From NCBI GenBank assembly GCA_044222225.1, contig JBGANR010000005.1:1-64000 (forward strand): a stretch of DNA of 64,000 nucleotides, written 5' to 3'. Source of the stretch: JBGANR01 sp044222225. GTDB lineage: Bacteria > Actinomycetota > Actinomycetes > Mycobacteriales > Mycobacteriaceae. The translations under genes were made by a program, and so were the position numbers. The notes beneath the pieces were generated by a model. That model was not told where the DNA came from. It was given only the letters and a program-made list of their open reading frames with translations, and ran no database searches. Within the stretch, counting starts at the first letter, position 1. Each line of letters starts with the position of its first letter. Positions 17,347 to 26,071 of the stretch are shown one piece after another.

Positions 17347-18248
17347 CGACCCGTACGCCCTCCGAACCGGGTCCGGCAAACGCCGTCGCGGCATCCGATG
17401 CCGACGCCACGGCGGGCGCCGCTCCCGGCTTCCGCCCGGGGCGGACGCTGCCGGTGCGGGTCGAGCTGCGGCGTCAGCTGCTCCGGATGCGGACGCGGGT
17501 GATGCTCGGCTTCTGTGCCGGCCTGCCGCTGCTGCTCATCGTCGCCTTCCAACTGGGCGACGACGGCGGCGGCGGTTCGGCCGACCTCATCGGCCTCGCG
17601 ACGCGCGGAGCACTCAACTTCCTCGTGTTCACGCTGGTCATGGCCGTCGGCTTCGTGCTCGTCGTCATCGTCGCGCTGTGCTTCGGGGACACGATCGCGA
17701 GCGAGGCGTCCTGGTCCAGCCTCAAGTACCTGCTCGCCATCCCGGTCCCACGCGGACGACTGCTGCTCACGAAGGCGATCGTCGCGGCGATCCTGGCGGT
17801 GACGGCGATCCTCACGCTCGCCGTCACGGCCTATGTCCTCGGTGCTCTCCGCTACGGCATGGCTCCGATGACGACGCCGTTCGGCGACGAGATCCCGCAG
17901 TCGACGTCGTTCAGCCGCCTGGCCCTCGGCCTCGGCTACATCGTCGTGTCGCTGTCCTGGGTCGCCGGGCTCGCGCTGCTGCTGTCGGTGTGCACCAACG
18001 CACCGCTGGGCGCCGTCGGCGGCGCGGTGATGGCGTCGATCGTCGTCCAGATCCTCGACGCCGTCACGGCCCTCGGCACCCTCCGCAACTGGCTGCCCGG
18101 CCACTTCACGGGCGAGTGGACCCGCATCATGAACCCCACCATCAACTGGGACCCGCTGCTCTCCGGCGTCTTCTCCTCGCTCGCCTACTTCCTCGTCTTC
18201 GCCGTGGCCGCGGCGCTGGTCTTCCGCGACAAGGACATCACGAGCTGA
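17343..18248 (+). CDS. ABC-2-type transporter permease
   Basis: A 301-residue membrane protein with a ~45-residue cytoplasmic N-terminus and six hydrophobic segments, including MLGFCAGLPLLLIVAFQL, ALNFLVFTLVMAVGFVLVVI, and the closing LLSGVFSSLAYFLVFAVAAA. The segment EASWSSLKYLLAIPVPRGRL is the coupling-type loop of ABC-2 permeases. The GTG overlaps the TGA of the hydrolase-ATPase gene (GTGA). It provides the pore for the ATPase at the end of that fusion. The gene converges with a GMC oxidoreductase, 4 bp apart. Confidence 0.9.
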   Translation: MTTRTPSEPGPANAVAASDADATAGAAPGFRPGRTLPVRVELRRQLLRMRTRVMLGFCAGLPLLLIVAFQLGDDGGGGSADLIGLATRGALNFLVFTLVMAVGFVLVVIVALCFGDTIASEASWSSLKYLLAIPVPRGRLLLTKAIVAAILAVTAILTLAVTAYVLGALRYGMAPMTTPFGDEIPQSTSFSRLALGLGYIVVSLSWVAGLALLLSVCTNAPLGAVGGAVMASIVVQILDAVTALGTLRNWLPGHFTGEWTRIMNPTINWDPLLSGVFSSLAYFLVFAVAAALVFRDKDITS

Positions 18249-18252
18249 TGCG

Positions 18253-19848
18253 CTAGCCCGCGCCGTGGATCAGGTCCACCGCACGCTCGCCGATGACCAC
18301 CGACGGCGCGTGGGTGTGGCCGCGGATGATCGTCGGCATGATCGACGCGTCCGCCACCCGCAGCCCGTGGACACCACGGACCCGCAGCTCGGGATCGACG
18401 ACGCTGCCGTCGTCGCCGCCCATCCGGCACGTGCCGGTCGGGTGGTAGAGCGTGTGGGAGTTCCAGGTGAGCGCCTCGACCAGCGTCGCCTCGAGTGTCG
18501 CCTGCTCGGTCCGCGGCCGCAGCAGCCCGCGGAGGTGCGCGGCGAACGGCCCGGTGTGCATGATCCGGTGCGCGATCCGCAGCCCCTCGATCATGGCGGC
18601 GCGGTCACGACCGTCGGGATCGGACAGGTAGCCCGGGTCGATGATCGGCTTGGCGAAAGGATCGGCCGAGGCGAGCTCGATCGTGCCCCGGCTCTCCGGA
18701 CGCAGCAGGATCGGTCCGGCGACGGCCGCGTGCACGGGCGGCGGCACGCCGAGACCTTCGTCGAAGAACGCCGCGGGGCCGAAGATGATCTCGAGGTCGG
18801 GCAGATCGAGTTCCGGCCGGCTGCGGACGAATCCGTACGCTTCGGCGACGTTGGACGTCAGCATCCCCTGCTTGCGCAGCAGGTATCTGGCGAGCTCGGC
18901 CGGCTTCTCGGCGTCGCGAAGCGAGCCGCCGTCGACCTCGTAACCGAGCGCGCAGGTGAGGTGATCGCTGAGGCCCTGGCCCACATCACCGCTGTCGGCC
19001 ACGACGTCGATGCCGTGTTCGGCGAGCTGCGCGGCGGGCCCGACGCCGGAGAGCATGAGCAGCTGCGGCGTGTTGATCGCGCCGCCGCACAGCACGACCT
19101 CCTTGTGCGCCGCGACCACCTCGACGCGGTCGTGATGCCGGTACTCGACGCCGACGGCCCGCGTGCCGTCGAAGAGGATCCGCGTCGCGTGCGCCTCGGC
19201 GACGACCTCGAGGTTGTGCCGGGTCATCGCCGGCCGCAGGTAGGCGTCGGCGGTGCTCCAGCGGGCGCCGCCGCGCTGGTTGACCATCGTCTCGGTGAAG
19301 CCGTCGGGTCGCGCGAGATTCGCGCGTTCCCGGCGATAGCCCGCGGCCTCGGCGGACGCCAGGAAGTCCGCGGTGAGGGGCCGGGGGTTGCGCTGCCGCG
19401 AGACGACGAGCGGTCCGTCGGAGCCGACGTCGTCGGAGCCGCGTGAGGCGCCTTCGACGGCCTCGACGCGTCGGAAGTAGTCCAGCACCGAGGCGAAGCC
19501 CCAGCCCGGACCGGCGTGCTCGGCCCATTCGTCGTAGTCGGCGGCGAAACCGCGCACCCACATCATGGCGTTGAGCGACGACGAGCCGCCGAACGTCTTG
19601 CCGCGCGGCCAGAAGATCTGCCGGCCGCCGAGCGCGGGCTGCGGCGTCGTGAGATACGTCCAGTCGACGTCGGAGCCGAACAGCTTGGCGAACGCCGCCG
19701 GGATGTGGATGTACTGGTTCTTGTCGGCGGGCCCCGCCTCGAGGGCGATGACACTGTCTGCGGAGCGCTCGGAGAGCCGTGCGGCCACCACCGCCCCGGC
19801 CGAGCCGGTGCCGACGACGACGTAGTCCGCGGAACGGGTGGGGATCAT
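18253..19848 (-). CDS. GMC-family FAD oxidoreductase (choline dehydrogenase-like)
   Basis: A 531-residue flavoprotein oxidising an alcohol to an aldehyde or ketone. The N-terminal ADP-binding motif is YVVVGTGSAGAVVAARLSE. GMC signature 1 lies in WPRGKTFGGSSSLNAMMWVR and signature 2 in LCGGAINTPQLLMLSGVGPA. The C-terminal catalytic region has TLYHPTGTCRMGGDDGSVVD and TIIRGHTHAPSVVIGERA. GAGGATGA precedes the ATG. It starts 4 bp after the stop of the upstream aldehyde dehydrogenase gene, so the alcohol would be oxidised in two steps to an acid by the same operon. Choline is possible, but the partner aldehyde dehydrogenase does not look like BetB. Confidence 0.9.
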   Translation of the reverse strand: MIPTRSADYVVVGTGSAGAVVAARLSERSADSVIALEAGPADKNQYIHIPAAFAKLFGSDVDWTYLTTPQPALGGRQIFWPRGKTFGGSSSLNAMMWVRGFAADYDEWAEHAGPGWGFASVLDYFRRVEAVEGASRGSDDVGSDGPLVVSRQRNPRPLTADFLASAEAAGYRRERANLARPDGFTETMVNQRGGARWSTADAYLRPAMTRHNLEVVAEAHATRILFDGTRAVGVEYRHHDRVEVVAAHKEVVLCGGAINTPQLLMLSGVGPAAQLAEHGIDVVADSGDVGQGLSDHLTCALGYEVDGGSLRDAEKPAELARYLLRKQGMLTSNVAEAYGFVRSRPELDLPDLEIIFGPAAFFDEGLGVPPPVHAAVAGPILLRPESRGTIELASADPFAKPIIDPGYLSDPDGRDRAAMIEGLRIAHRIMHTGPFAAHLRGLLRPRTEQATLEATLVEALTWNSHTLYHPTGTCRMGGDDGSVVDPELRVRGVHGLRVADASIMPTIIRGHTHAPSVVIGERAVDLIHGAG

Positions 19849-19852
19849 CGCG

Positions 19853-21556
19853 TCATCCTCGCAGAGCCGAGGCGAAGATCCCCGGCAGGCGCGCGGCCTT
19901 GCGGGCACCGGCGTCGACGGCGAACGCGGTGAGCTGCTTACCGGTCGACGCCGCCGTCTTGTTGAGTACGAACCACGGCGGTTTCGGCGACAGCGCCCAC
20001 TCCCGCTTGAGCAGCGACCGCGGCGCGGGCCGGAACGGTCCGCGGACGACCGTACGCTCGACGCCGTCGAGCAGCAGCGCGTTGTGGACGACACCGATGC
20101 CGCTCTGCACGTCGTCGAGCGTGTGCCCGGGGAACGCACCCCAGGTCGCGGCGGCCGTCAGGTAGCCGACACCGGTCCACGCGTTGACGGCGACGGTGCC
20201 GTACCGCAGGTCGGCGATGAGCCGGTCGACGGCGTCGCCGAGTTGCCTGGCCGTCTCGGGGCTGACGATGATGTTGACGCCGAGCGTGCCGATGAACTCC
20301 TCGTTGGCGACGCGCGCCGCCTCGGCGGTGAACGCCGCCCCGGTACCGGGGATCTCGACGACGCCGTAGACGGGCGCGAAGTACTCGGTCTGCAACAGCT
20401 TCTCGTCGGCACTGGGCCGCAGTCCGGTGACGAGCAGCCGGTCCCCCGGATGCCGCTCGGCGTCCGGATACGTCTCGGCGGCCGCGGCGACGCGGTCGGC
20501 GCTGCCGGGGTAGTACGCCGCACGGGTCGGGGCGGCGTCGAGCACGTCCCGCAACGCGTCGAGGAAGGCGTCCTTCTGCGCCCAGTCCGACGAGACGATG
20601 AGCGCCTGGGAGGCGACGCAGTTGTAGCCGTTGTTGTGCAGCCGCTGGGTGGCGACGTGCTCGGCCTGGAACCGCAGGTCGGCCTCCGACCATTCGCCGG
20701 GCACGACGATCGTCGGCGAGACGCCGCCGAGTTCGCTCGTGATCGGCTTGTCGAGCAGCGGCGTGCCGGCCTTCTTGTTCTTGGCGCGCTGTTTCTTGCG
20801 GGCGCCCCACACGATCGCATCGTGGGTCGCCGCGCTGCCCGTCATGTGGACATGGGCCACCGCGGCGTGGTGGACGAGGTAGCCGCCGACATCCGCGCCG
20901 CCGGTGAGGATGCGCAGCACGCCGAGGTCGATGAGCGGGGCCAGCACCCGGCGCAGCACCGGCTCGATGGGGTCGGTGACGGGGTTGAGCTTGAGCGCGA
21001 CGACCCGGTTGTTGGCGATGAGCTCGTAGAGCGCGTCGAGCGGGGCGATCGACAGGATGTTGCCGGCGCCGAGCACCGCGCCGATGCCGCCGGTTCGCGT
21101 CGGGTCGAGCTGGGCGAGGCCGGCGTTCGCGCGGGCGGCGATCGGGTTGACGCCGCGCCGCAGCCAGACCTCGGCGGAGAAGCCGCTGAGCAGCAGTTCG
21201 TCGTAGACGCCGGCCGGCAGCACGGGCACGGTGAGGTGATCGCCCGCGCGGCCGAACTCGACGCCGTCGAGGGGGCTCTTGCCGGCCGCGAGAGCGCGCA
21301 GCGACCCGGCGAGCACGGTGAGGGCGCCCGCGAGGACGTACGGGCCGGACGTCCACTCCTCCCCGAGGAGCGGCGAGGCCGGGTCGAGCTTCTTGATGCG
21401 GACTGCGGCGTCGACCCATGCCTGCGCATGCTTGCCGAGGAGGGCACGGATCTCGTCGAGCAGCGCGGCGCGGTCGTTCAGGCTCAGCTCGGCCCACACC
21501 TTCTCGCCCGCGGCGAGATCGGTGAGGGCGGCGTCGACGGCGGCGGTATCGGACAC
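19853..21556 (-). CDS. Aldehyde dehydrogenase family protein, long form
   Basis: A 567-residue member, longer than the usual ~480-500. The general-base Glu lies in KPITSELGGVSPTIVVPG and the catalytic Cys in RLHNNGYNCVASQALIVSS. IGAVLGAGNILSIAPLDALY corresponds to the nucleotide-binding strand, and DKLLQ-like ADEKLLQTEYFAPVYGVVEI to the C-terminal EYFGP region. A Lys/Arg-rich insertion (WGARKKQRAKNKKAG) lies before the Glu motif and accounts for part of the extra length. The GTG at 21556 has AGGAG 9 bases upstream. It is the first gene of a two-gene operon with the GMC oxidoreductase and diverges from the tryptophan monooxygenase-like gene. Confidence 0.87.
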   Translation of the reverse strand: MSDTAAVDAALTDLAAGEKVWAELSLNDRAALLDEIRALLGKHAQAWVDAAVRIKKLDPASPLLGEEWTSGPYVLAGALTVLAGSLRALAAGKSPLDGVEFGRAGDHLTVPVLPAGVYDELLLSGFSAEVWLRRGVNPIAARANAGLAQLDPTRTGGIGAVLGAGNILSIAPLDALYELIANNRVVALKLNPVTDPIEPVLRRVLAPLIDLGVLRILTGGADVGGYLVHHAAVAHVHMTGSAATHDAIVWGARKKQRAKNKKAGTPLLDKPITSELGGVSPTIVVPGEWSEADLRFQAEHVATQRLHNNGYNCVASQALIVSSDWAQKDAFLDALRDVLDAAPTRAAYYPGSADRVAAAAETYPDAERHPGDRLLVTGLRPSADEKLLQTEYFAPVYGVVEIPGTGAAFTAEAARVANEEFIGTLGVNIIVSPETARQLGDAVDRLIADLRYGTVAVNAWTGVGYLTAAATWGAFPGHTLDDVQSGIGVVHNALLLDGVERTVVRGPFRPAPRSLLKREWALSPKPPWFVLNKTAASTGKQLTAFAVDAGARKAARLPGIFASALRG

Positions 21557-21651
21557 GTCTGACTCCTGGAATCGGCGATCCGCCCGCCGAGGCCGACGGA
21601 CGTCTGCCGCGTCGGGTGACCGGTGGCGGCACCGCGCGGCGTCGGATGTCA

Positions 21652-21675
21652 CGGTACCTGCCACCAGTGGTACCG
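21652..21675. promoter_or_regulatory. Inverted repeat CGGTACC-N10-GGTACCG
   Basis: A perfect 7-bp repeat with a 10-base spacer that itself contains a CCAC/GTGG pair. It lies in the 184-bp divergent region between the aldehyde dehydrogenase and tryptophan monooxygenase-like genes, about 50 bp upstream of the -10 box of the latter. Could control either or both. No adjacent regulator gene is present. Confidence 0.45.
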
Positions 21676-21727
21676 GGAACCCACCCGGGGACGTTTGACC
21701 AGGCAGAGGGGCACCCGACGCGGGTGA

Positions 21728-21733
21728 TAGCGT
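21728..21733 (+). promoter_or_regulatory. -10 box for a leaderless tryptophan monooxygenase-like gene
   Basis: TAGCGT followed by seven bases and the ATG at 21741. No ribosome site precedes the ATG. TTGACC at 21695-21700 is too far upstream for a standard -35 element. Confidence 0.45.
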
Positions 21734-21740
21734 CCCGGCC

Positions 21741-23465
21741 ATGTCTGTTCCTTCCGACTCCCCCGACACCCGGACCGGTCTCGACGGCGACGTCGGCCAG
21801 GCCGATCGTGTCGGCCACGGCGATGTCACGATCTTCGGTCCCGACTTCCCGTTCGCCTACGACGACTGGCTTCGTCATCCGGCCGGGCTCGGATCGATTC
21901 CGGAGGACGCGTATGGGAAAGAGGTCGCGATCGTCGGCGGCGGCATCGCCGGTCTCGTCGCCGGATACGAGCTCATGCGACTGGGGCTGCGCCCGGTGGT
22001 CTACGAATCGGGACGGATCGGCGGCCGGCTGCGATCCCAGCCGTTCGAGGGTGCGCCCGCCGACGTCGTCGCCGAGCTCGGCGGCATGCGCTTCCCCATC
22101 TCGTCGACGGCGTTCTATCACTACCTGGACCTCGTCGGCCTGAAGACCCGGGCCTTTCCGAATCCGCTGACGGAGGCCGCGGGGAGCACGGTCGTCGACA
22201 TCGAAGGCGAGACGTTCTACGCCCGCTCGCTCGACGATCTGCCCGCGATGTTCCGCGAGGTCGCCGACGCCTGGGCGCAGGCTTTGATGGACGCCGGTTT
22301 CGGCGAGATCCAGGACGCCATCCGGGCGCGTGACGCCGCCGCGCTCAAGGCGGTGTGGAACCGGCTCGTCGTCGAATGGGACGACAAGACCTTCTACCAT
22401 TTCGTGTGCGAATCGCGATCGTTCGCCGCATTGAGCTTCCATCATCGGGAGTTGTTCGGCCAGGTCGGATTCGGCACGGGCGGCTGGGATTCGGATTTCC
22501 CGAATTCGATGCTCGAGATCTTCCGGGTCGTCATGACGAACTGCGACGAGGCGCAGCGGTATGTGGTCGGCGGCGTCGAGCAGCTGCCGCGCGGACTGTG
22601 GAAACTGCCCGTCGACGACTCTGCGCACTGGCCTGCCGGCACGAGCCTGTCGTCCCTGCACAGCGGGGCGCCGCGGTCGGGCGTCAGCGCGATCCGACGC
22701 GGCGACGACGGCCGGTTCCTCGTCACCGATCAGCACGGCAAGACCCGCACGCACGACGCCGTGCTCGCGACGTGCCAGAGCTGGCTCCTCACGACGACCG
22801 TGCACTGCGACGAATCGCTGTTCAGTCAGAAGATGTGGACGGCCCTCGATCGCACCCGCTACATGCAGTCGAGCAAGACCTTCGTCATGGTCGACCGCCC
22901 GTTCTGGAAGGACGTCGACCCGCAGACCGGCCGCGACACGCTGTCGATGACGCTGACGGACCGGCTGACCCGCGGCACCTATCTCTTCGACAACGGCCCC
23001 GACAAGCCCGCCGTCATCTGCCTCACATACTCGTGGATGGGCGACGCGATGAAGATGCTGCCCTATCGCACCGACGAGCGCGTCAAACTCGCTCTCGACG
23101 CCCTCGCCAAGATCTATCCGGACGTCGATATCGCCGATCACATCATCAGCGAGCCGATCTCGGTCTCGTGGGAATCCGACGGCAATTTCCTCGGCGCGTT
23201 CAAGGGCGCGCTGCCCGGCCACTATCGCTACAACCACCGCATGTACGGGCATTTCATGCAGGAGTCCCTGCCCGAATCCGAGCGCGGCATCTTCCTCGCC
23301 GGCGACGACATCTCGTGGATTCCGGCGTGGGCCGAAGGCGCGGTGCAGACGTCGCTCAACGCGGTGTGGGGTGTCCTCACCCATTTCGGCGGCACGACGT
23401 CGCCCGAGAATCCCGGGCCGGGCGAGAAGTACGGGGAACTCGGCCCCGTGGCGCTGCCGGACTGA
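21741..23465 (+). CDS. Flavin monoamine oxidase, tryptophan 2-monooxygenase (IaaM)-like
   Basis: A 574-residue FAD enzyme whose order of motifs follows Pseudomonas savastanoi IaaM: EVAIVGGGIAGLVAGYELMR, then AELGGMRFPISSTAFYHYLD with the Arg that binds substrate carboxylate in that family, then YMQSSKTFVMVDRPFW with the conserved Lys, and finally IPAWAEGAVQTSLNAVWG. The known reaction turns L-tryptophan into indole-3-acetamide with release of CO2. The substrate could instead be phenylalanine or another amino acid. A nitrilase-family amidase follows after one base and would hydrolyse the amide. Start chosen at the ATG behind a TANNNT box; the ~60 residues before the FAD motif are as in relatives. 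Confidence 0.85.
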   Translation: MSVPSDSPDTRTGLDGDVGQADRVGHGDVTIFGPDFPFAYDDWLRHPAGLGSIPEDAYGKEVAIVGGGIAGLVAGYELMRLGLRPVVYESGRIGGRLRSQPFEGAPADVVAELGGMRFPISSTAFYHYLDLVGLKTRAFPNPLTEAAGSTVVDIEGETFYARSLDDLPAMFREVADAWAQALMDAGFGEIQDAIRARDAAALKAVWNRLVVEWDDKTFYHFVCESRSFAALSFHHRELFGQVGFGTGGWDSDFPNSMLEIFRVVMTNCDEAQRYVVGGVEQLPRGLWKLPVDDSAHWPAGTSLSSLHSGAPRSGVSAIRRGDDGRFLVTDQHGKTRTHDAVLATCQSWLLTTTVHCDESLFSQKMWTALDRTRYMQSSKTFVMVDRPFWKDVDPQTGRDTLSMTLTDRLTRGTYLFDNGPDKPAVICLTYSWMGDAMKMLPYRTDERVKLALDALAKIYPDVDIADHIISEPISVSWESDGNFLGAFKGALPGHYRYNHRMYGHFMQESLPESERGIFLAGDDISWIPAWAEGAVQTSLNAVWGVLTHFGGTTSPENPGPGEKYGELGPVALPD

Positions 23466-23466
23466 C

Positions 23467-24234
23467 ATGCGACTCGCCGTTGCACAGGCCGACGCGGCCG
23501 ACGCCGATCCGGCCGCGACTCTCCTCGAGGTCGCGGGCCGGGCGGCGGCCGCCGGTGCCGATCTGCTGCTCGCCCCGGAGCTCGTCGTCGGCGGCTACGG
23601 GGCTCCGGCGGCCGAGTTGCCGGCGGACGCCGACCGGACGGTCGCCGGCATCGCGGCAGGGGCCGGGGTCGCCGTCTGCGCGGGCGTGCCCGTCGTCGAC
23701 GCCGGATGCTTCGACGGGGCCGTCCTCGCCGACGCCTCCGGGCGCATCCTGACGACCTATCGCAAGCGGGTGCTCTGGGGCGACTACGAGACGACGACCT
23801 TCGCCGCCGGAGACGCGGCGCCCGAGATCGTCACGGTCGCGGGCGTGCGGGTCGCGATCGTCGTCTGCTACGAGGTCGAGTTCCCGGAGGCCGTCCGTGA
23901 CGTCGTGCTGCGCGGGGCGGACGTCGTCCTCGTGCCGACGGCCAACCCCGCCGGCTACGAACCGGTGCCGACGGTGTTGGTCCCGGCTCGTGCCTGCGAG
24001 AACCAGTCGTACGTCGCGTATGCGAATCTCGCTGGTACAGCCCGGGCCGTGCGGTTCGGTGGCCGCAGCGTCGTGGCCGGGCCCGACGGCGTCATCGCCT
24101 CGGCGGCGGCGGACGGCACCGACCTGCTCGTCGTCGATCTCGACGTCGCGGGCCTGCAGCGACGACGGCTGGCGAACCCCTACCTCGATGTCGTCCGCCG
24201 GCATTGGCGGACGACGCCGGCGGCCGGCGACTGA
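23467..24234 (+). CDS. Carbon-nitrogen hydrolase (nitrilase superfamily amidase)
   Basis: A 255-residue enzyme with the Glu-Lys-Cys triad of the superfamily: Glu38 in LLLAPELVVGGY, Lys100 in LTTYRKRVLWGDYET and Cys134 in VAIVVCYEVEFPEA. A second conserved stretch is PARACENQSYVAYANLAG. Length fits amidase-type members rather than longer nitrile hydrolases. The ATG comes one base after the stop of the monooxygenase gene, so both are translated from one message. The natural reading is that it cleaves the amide made by that enzyme to the acid, for example indole-3-acetic acid, and ammonia. This is inference from context. Confidence 0.87.
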   Translation: MRLAVAQADAADADPAATLLEVAGRAAAAGADLLLAPELVVGGYGAPAAELPADADRTVAGIAAGAGVAVCAGVPVVDAGCFDGAVLADASGRILTTYRKRVLWGDYETTTFAAGDAAPEIVTVAGVRVAIVVCYEVEFPEAVRDVVLRGADVVLVPTANPAGYEPVPTVLVPARACENQSYVAYANLAGTARAVRFGGRSVVAGPDGVIASAAADGTDLLVVDLDVAGLQRRRLANPYLDVVRRHWRTTPAAGD

Positions 24235-24245
24235 ACCCGCGGCGT

Positions 24246-24587
24246 CTACGCCGGCGGCGGCTGAGTCCCGAGCGGCTCGACGCCCACGGCCGTGCCGTAC
24301 GCGCAGACCTCGACGGCCGTGCCGCCGTACTCGGTCGTCTCGAAGCGGAAGGCGAGCACCGCGTTCGCCCCGCGGTTCTGGGCCTCGGCGGCGAGCCGCT
24401 GCAACGCCTCGTTGCGGCAGTCGTGGAGCAGCTGCGTGATGCCCTTGAGTTCACCGCCCGCCATCGCCTTGAAGCCGGCGCCGATGTTGGAGAAGGCGTT
24501 GCGGCTGCGGACCGTCAGGCCGAAGCACTCACCAAAGGTGTGCGCGATGCGGTATCCGGGAACTTCGTTCGTGGTGACGATGATCAT
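24246..24587 (-). CDS. YbjQ/UPF0145 family protein
   Basis: A 113-residue protein of the YbjQ family, annotated in databases as a heavy-metal-binding domain though without firm proof. Characteristic parts are GLTVRSRNAFSNIGAGFKAM, AGGELKGITQLLHDCRNEAL and RGANAVLAFRFETTEYGG. It forms a pentamer in structures known for the family. It lies 9 bp downstream of the amidase gene on the same strand, so it is probably co-transcribed with it from the TetR-controlled promoter. Its 3' end faces the carbon-nitrogen hydrolase gene. Confidence 0.88.
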   Translation of the reverse strand: MIIVTTNEVPGYRIAHTFGECFGLTVRSRNAFSNIGAGFKAMAGGELKGITQLLHDCRNEALQRLAAEAQNRGANAVLAFRFETTEYGGTAVEVCAYGTAVGVEPLGTQPPPA

Positions 24588-24596
24588 GATCGGAGC

Positions 24597-26000
24597 CTAT
24601 CGGGCGAGTGTCGGGAACGGCCGTGCCTCCTCCAGCGCAAACGCGAGCTCAAGCAGCGTCCGCTCGTCCGCGTAGGCCGTCGAGAGCTGGACGCCGATCG
24701 GCAGCCCCTCGGTGCTGCTGCCGAGCGGCACCGAGATCGCGGGCGTCCCGGCGATGTTCTGCAGCGGCGTGTAGGCGACATAGGCGCGCAGGCGTTCCAG
24801 CAGCAGGTCGGCGTCGAGCGTTGCGGCGAGGTAGCCGAGCTTCGGGGTGACGTGGGCCAGCACCGGCGAGAGGACGACCTCGTGCCGGGTGAACATCCGG
24901 GCGACGTCACGCTGGGTGTGACGACGGAGCCGCAGCACGGCGCCGGGCGTCTTGAGCAGCGACTCCCGGTGCATCCGGCGTAGTCCGAGTGTCAGGTTGT
25001 CGGTCTTGGCCGTGTCGAAGCTGCGGTCGAACGTCACCTTGCCGGCGACCGTGACGAGTTCGGCCAGCAGCTTCCAGTACTGCAGGAAGTCCTCGGAGAA
25101 CTGCGGCGTGACGGGTGCCGGAATCGGTTCGACGAGATGTCCCATCCCCTCGAGCAGGGTGGCCGCCCGCTCGACGGCGGTACGGGTCTCGGCGTCGATG
25201 GCGGAGAATCCGTCGGCCGTCTCCAACAGGAGTCCGACGCGCAGCCGGCGCCGGGCGGGACCGGTGACGAGTCCGATCGGTGGCAGAGCCGGGTTACGCC
25301 ACACGTCCTCGGCGGCGGCGAGGTAGGCCGCCGTGTCGCGGACGCTGCGGGTGAGCACGCCCTCGGAGATGATGTTGATCGGCAGCTGTTTGCCGAGATC
25401 GCCGTCGATGTGCCGGCCGCGGCTCGGCTTGAGTCCGACGAGACCGGCCGTCGCCGCGGGGATCCGGATCGAGCCGCCGCCGTCATTGGCGTGCGCGATG
25501 GCCAGCGCTCCCGATGCGACGAGCGCCGCCGCGCCGCCGGAGGACGCGCCCGTCGAGTAGTCGGTATGCCACGCGTTGCGGGCCGGCTCGGCGTCCATGA
25601 ACTCGGTCGAGGCGTTGAAACCGAACTCGGGCATGCGGCTTTTGCCGAGTGCGGTGAGACCTGTGCCGAGCAGTTGCCGGACGAACGCTCCGTCCCGCTG
25701 CGCCGGCCGGGCGTCGAATGCGACGCTGCCGTGCGTCGTCGGCAGCCCGGCGAGGTCGCTGTTGTCCTTGACGAGCGTCGGCACGCCGTAGAGCGGGGCG
25801 GCCGGATCACCGAGGCACGCGTCGGGCAGGAGATCTCCTGCGACGGCGTGGAGCTCCGGGTCGACGGCGGCGATCCGGGCGAGTGTCGCGTCCGCGACCT
25901 CGGCGGCACTGACCTCGCCGCGGCGGACGAGGTCGGCGATCGCGACGGCGTCGCAGGCACCGAGCACATCGTCGGTGAAGGCGCTGACCTGCGTCGACAT
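24597..26000 (-). CDS. Amidase signature family enzyme
   Basis: A 467-residue amidase. The Ser-cisSer-Lys triad is visible: Lys in YGVPTLVKDNSDLAG, the cis-Ser in YSTGASSGGAAALVASG, and the nucleophile Ser in HANDGGGSIRIPAATAG. Members hydrolyse aryl and aliphatic amides; GatA and IaaH belong here. The absence of a GatB/GatC neighbour rules against tRNA amidotransferase. The gene diverges from a TetR gene with two palindromic operators in between. Indole-3-acetamide is a possible substrate given the monooxygenase 3 kb away, but no shared regulation with that gene is seen. Confidence 0.88.
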   Translation of the reverse strand: MSTQVSAFTDDVLGACDAVAIADLVRRGEVSAAEVADATLARIAAVDPELHAVAGDLLPDACLGDPAAPLYGVPTLVKDNSDLAGLPTTHGSVAFDARPAQRDGAFVRQLLGTGLTALGKSRMPEFGFNASTEFMDAEPARNAWHTDYSTGASSGGAAALVASGALAIAHANDGGGSIRIPAATAGLVGLKPSRGRHIDGDLGKQLPINIISEGVLTRSVRDTAAYLAAAEDVWRNPALPPIGLVTGPARRRLRVGLLLETADGFSAIDAETRTAVERAATLLEGMGHLVEPIPAPVTPQFSEDFLQYWKLLAELVTVAGKVTFDRSFDTAKTDNLTLGLRRMHRESLLKTPGAVLRLRRHTQRDVARMFTRHEVVLSPVLAHVTPKLGYLAATLDADLLLERLRAYVAYTPLQNIAGTPAISVPLGSSTEGLPIGVQLSTAYADERTLLELAFALEEARPFPTLAR

Positions 26001-26038
26001 GGGACTCCCCCCTTCGCGGCCGGAATAGCCGCTGCTTT

Positions 26039-26054
26039 CTGGAAGATCTTCCAG
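26039..26054. promoter_or_regulatory. Perfect TetR-type operator CTGGAAGATCTTCCAG
   Basis: A 16-bp palindrome 39 bp upstream of the amidase start, placed to cover the amidase promoter. The same half-site TTCCAG recurs in the second operator nearer the TetR gene. Confidence 0.75.
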
Positions 26055-26071
26055 GATACGGTTTCATTGAG

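Noticed and set aside
19938..23468. A very long open frame (over 1,100 codons) on the minus strand across the ALDH and monooxygenase genes
   Set aside because: It lies in another frame of, or antisense to, three well recognised genes; its translation is Arg/Pro-rich low-complexity sequence typical of shadow frames in high-GC DNA.
24597..26000. GatA subunit of tRNA amidotransferase
   Set aside because: No gatB or gatC nearby, and it is controlled by a dedicated TetR regulator; a stand-alone amidase fits better.
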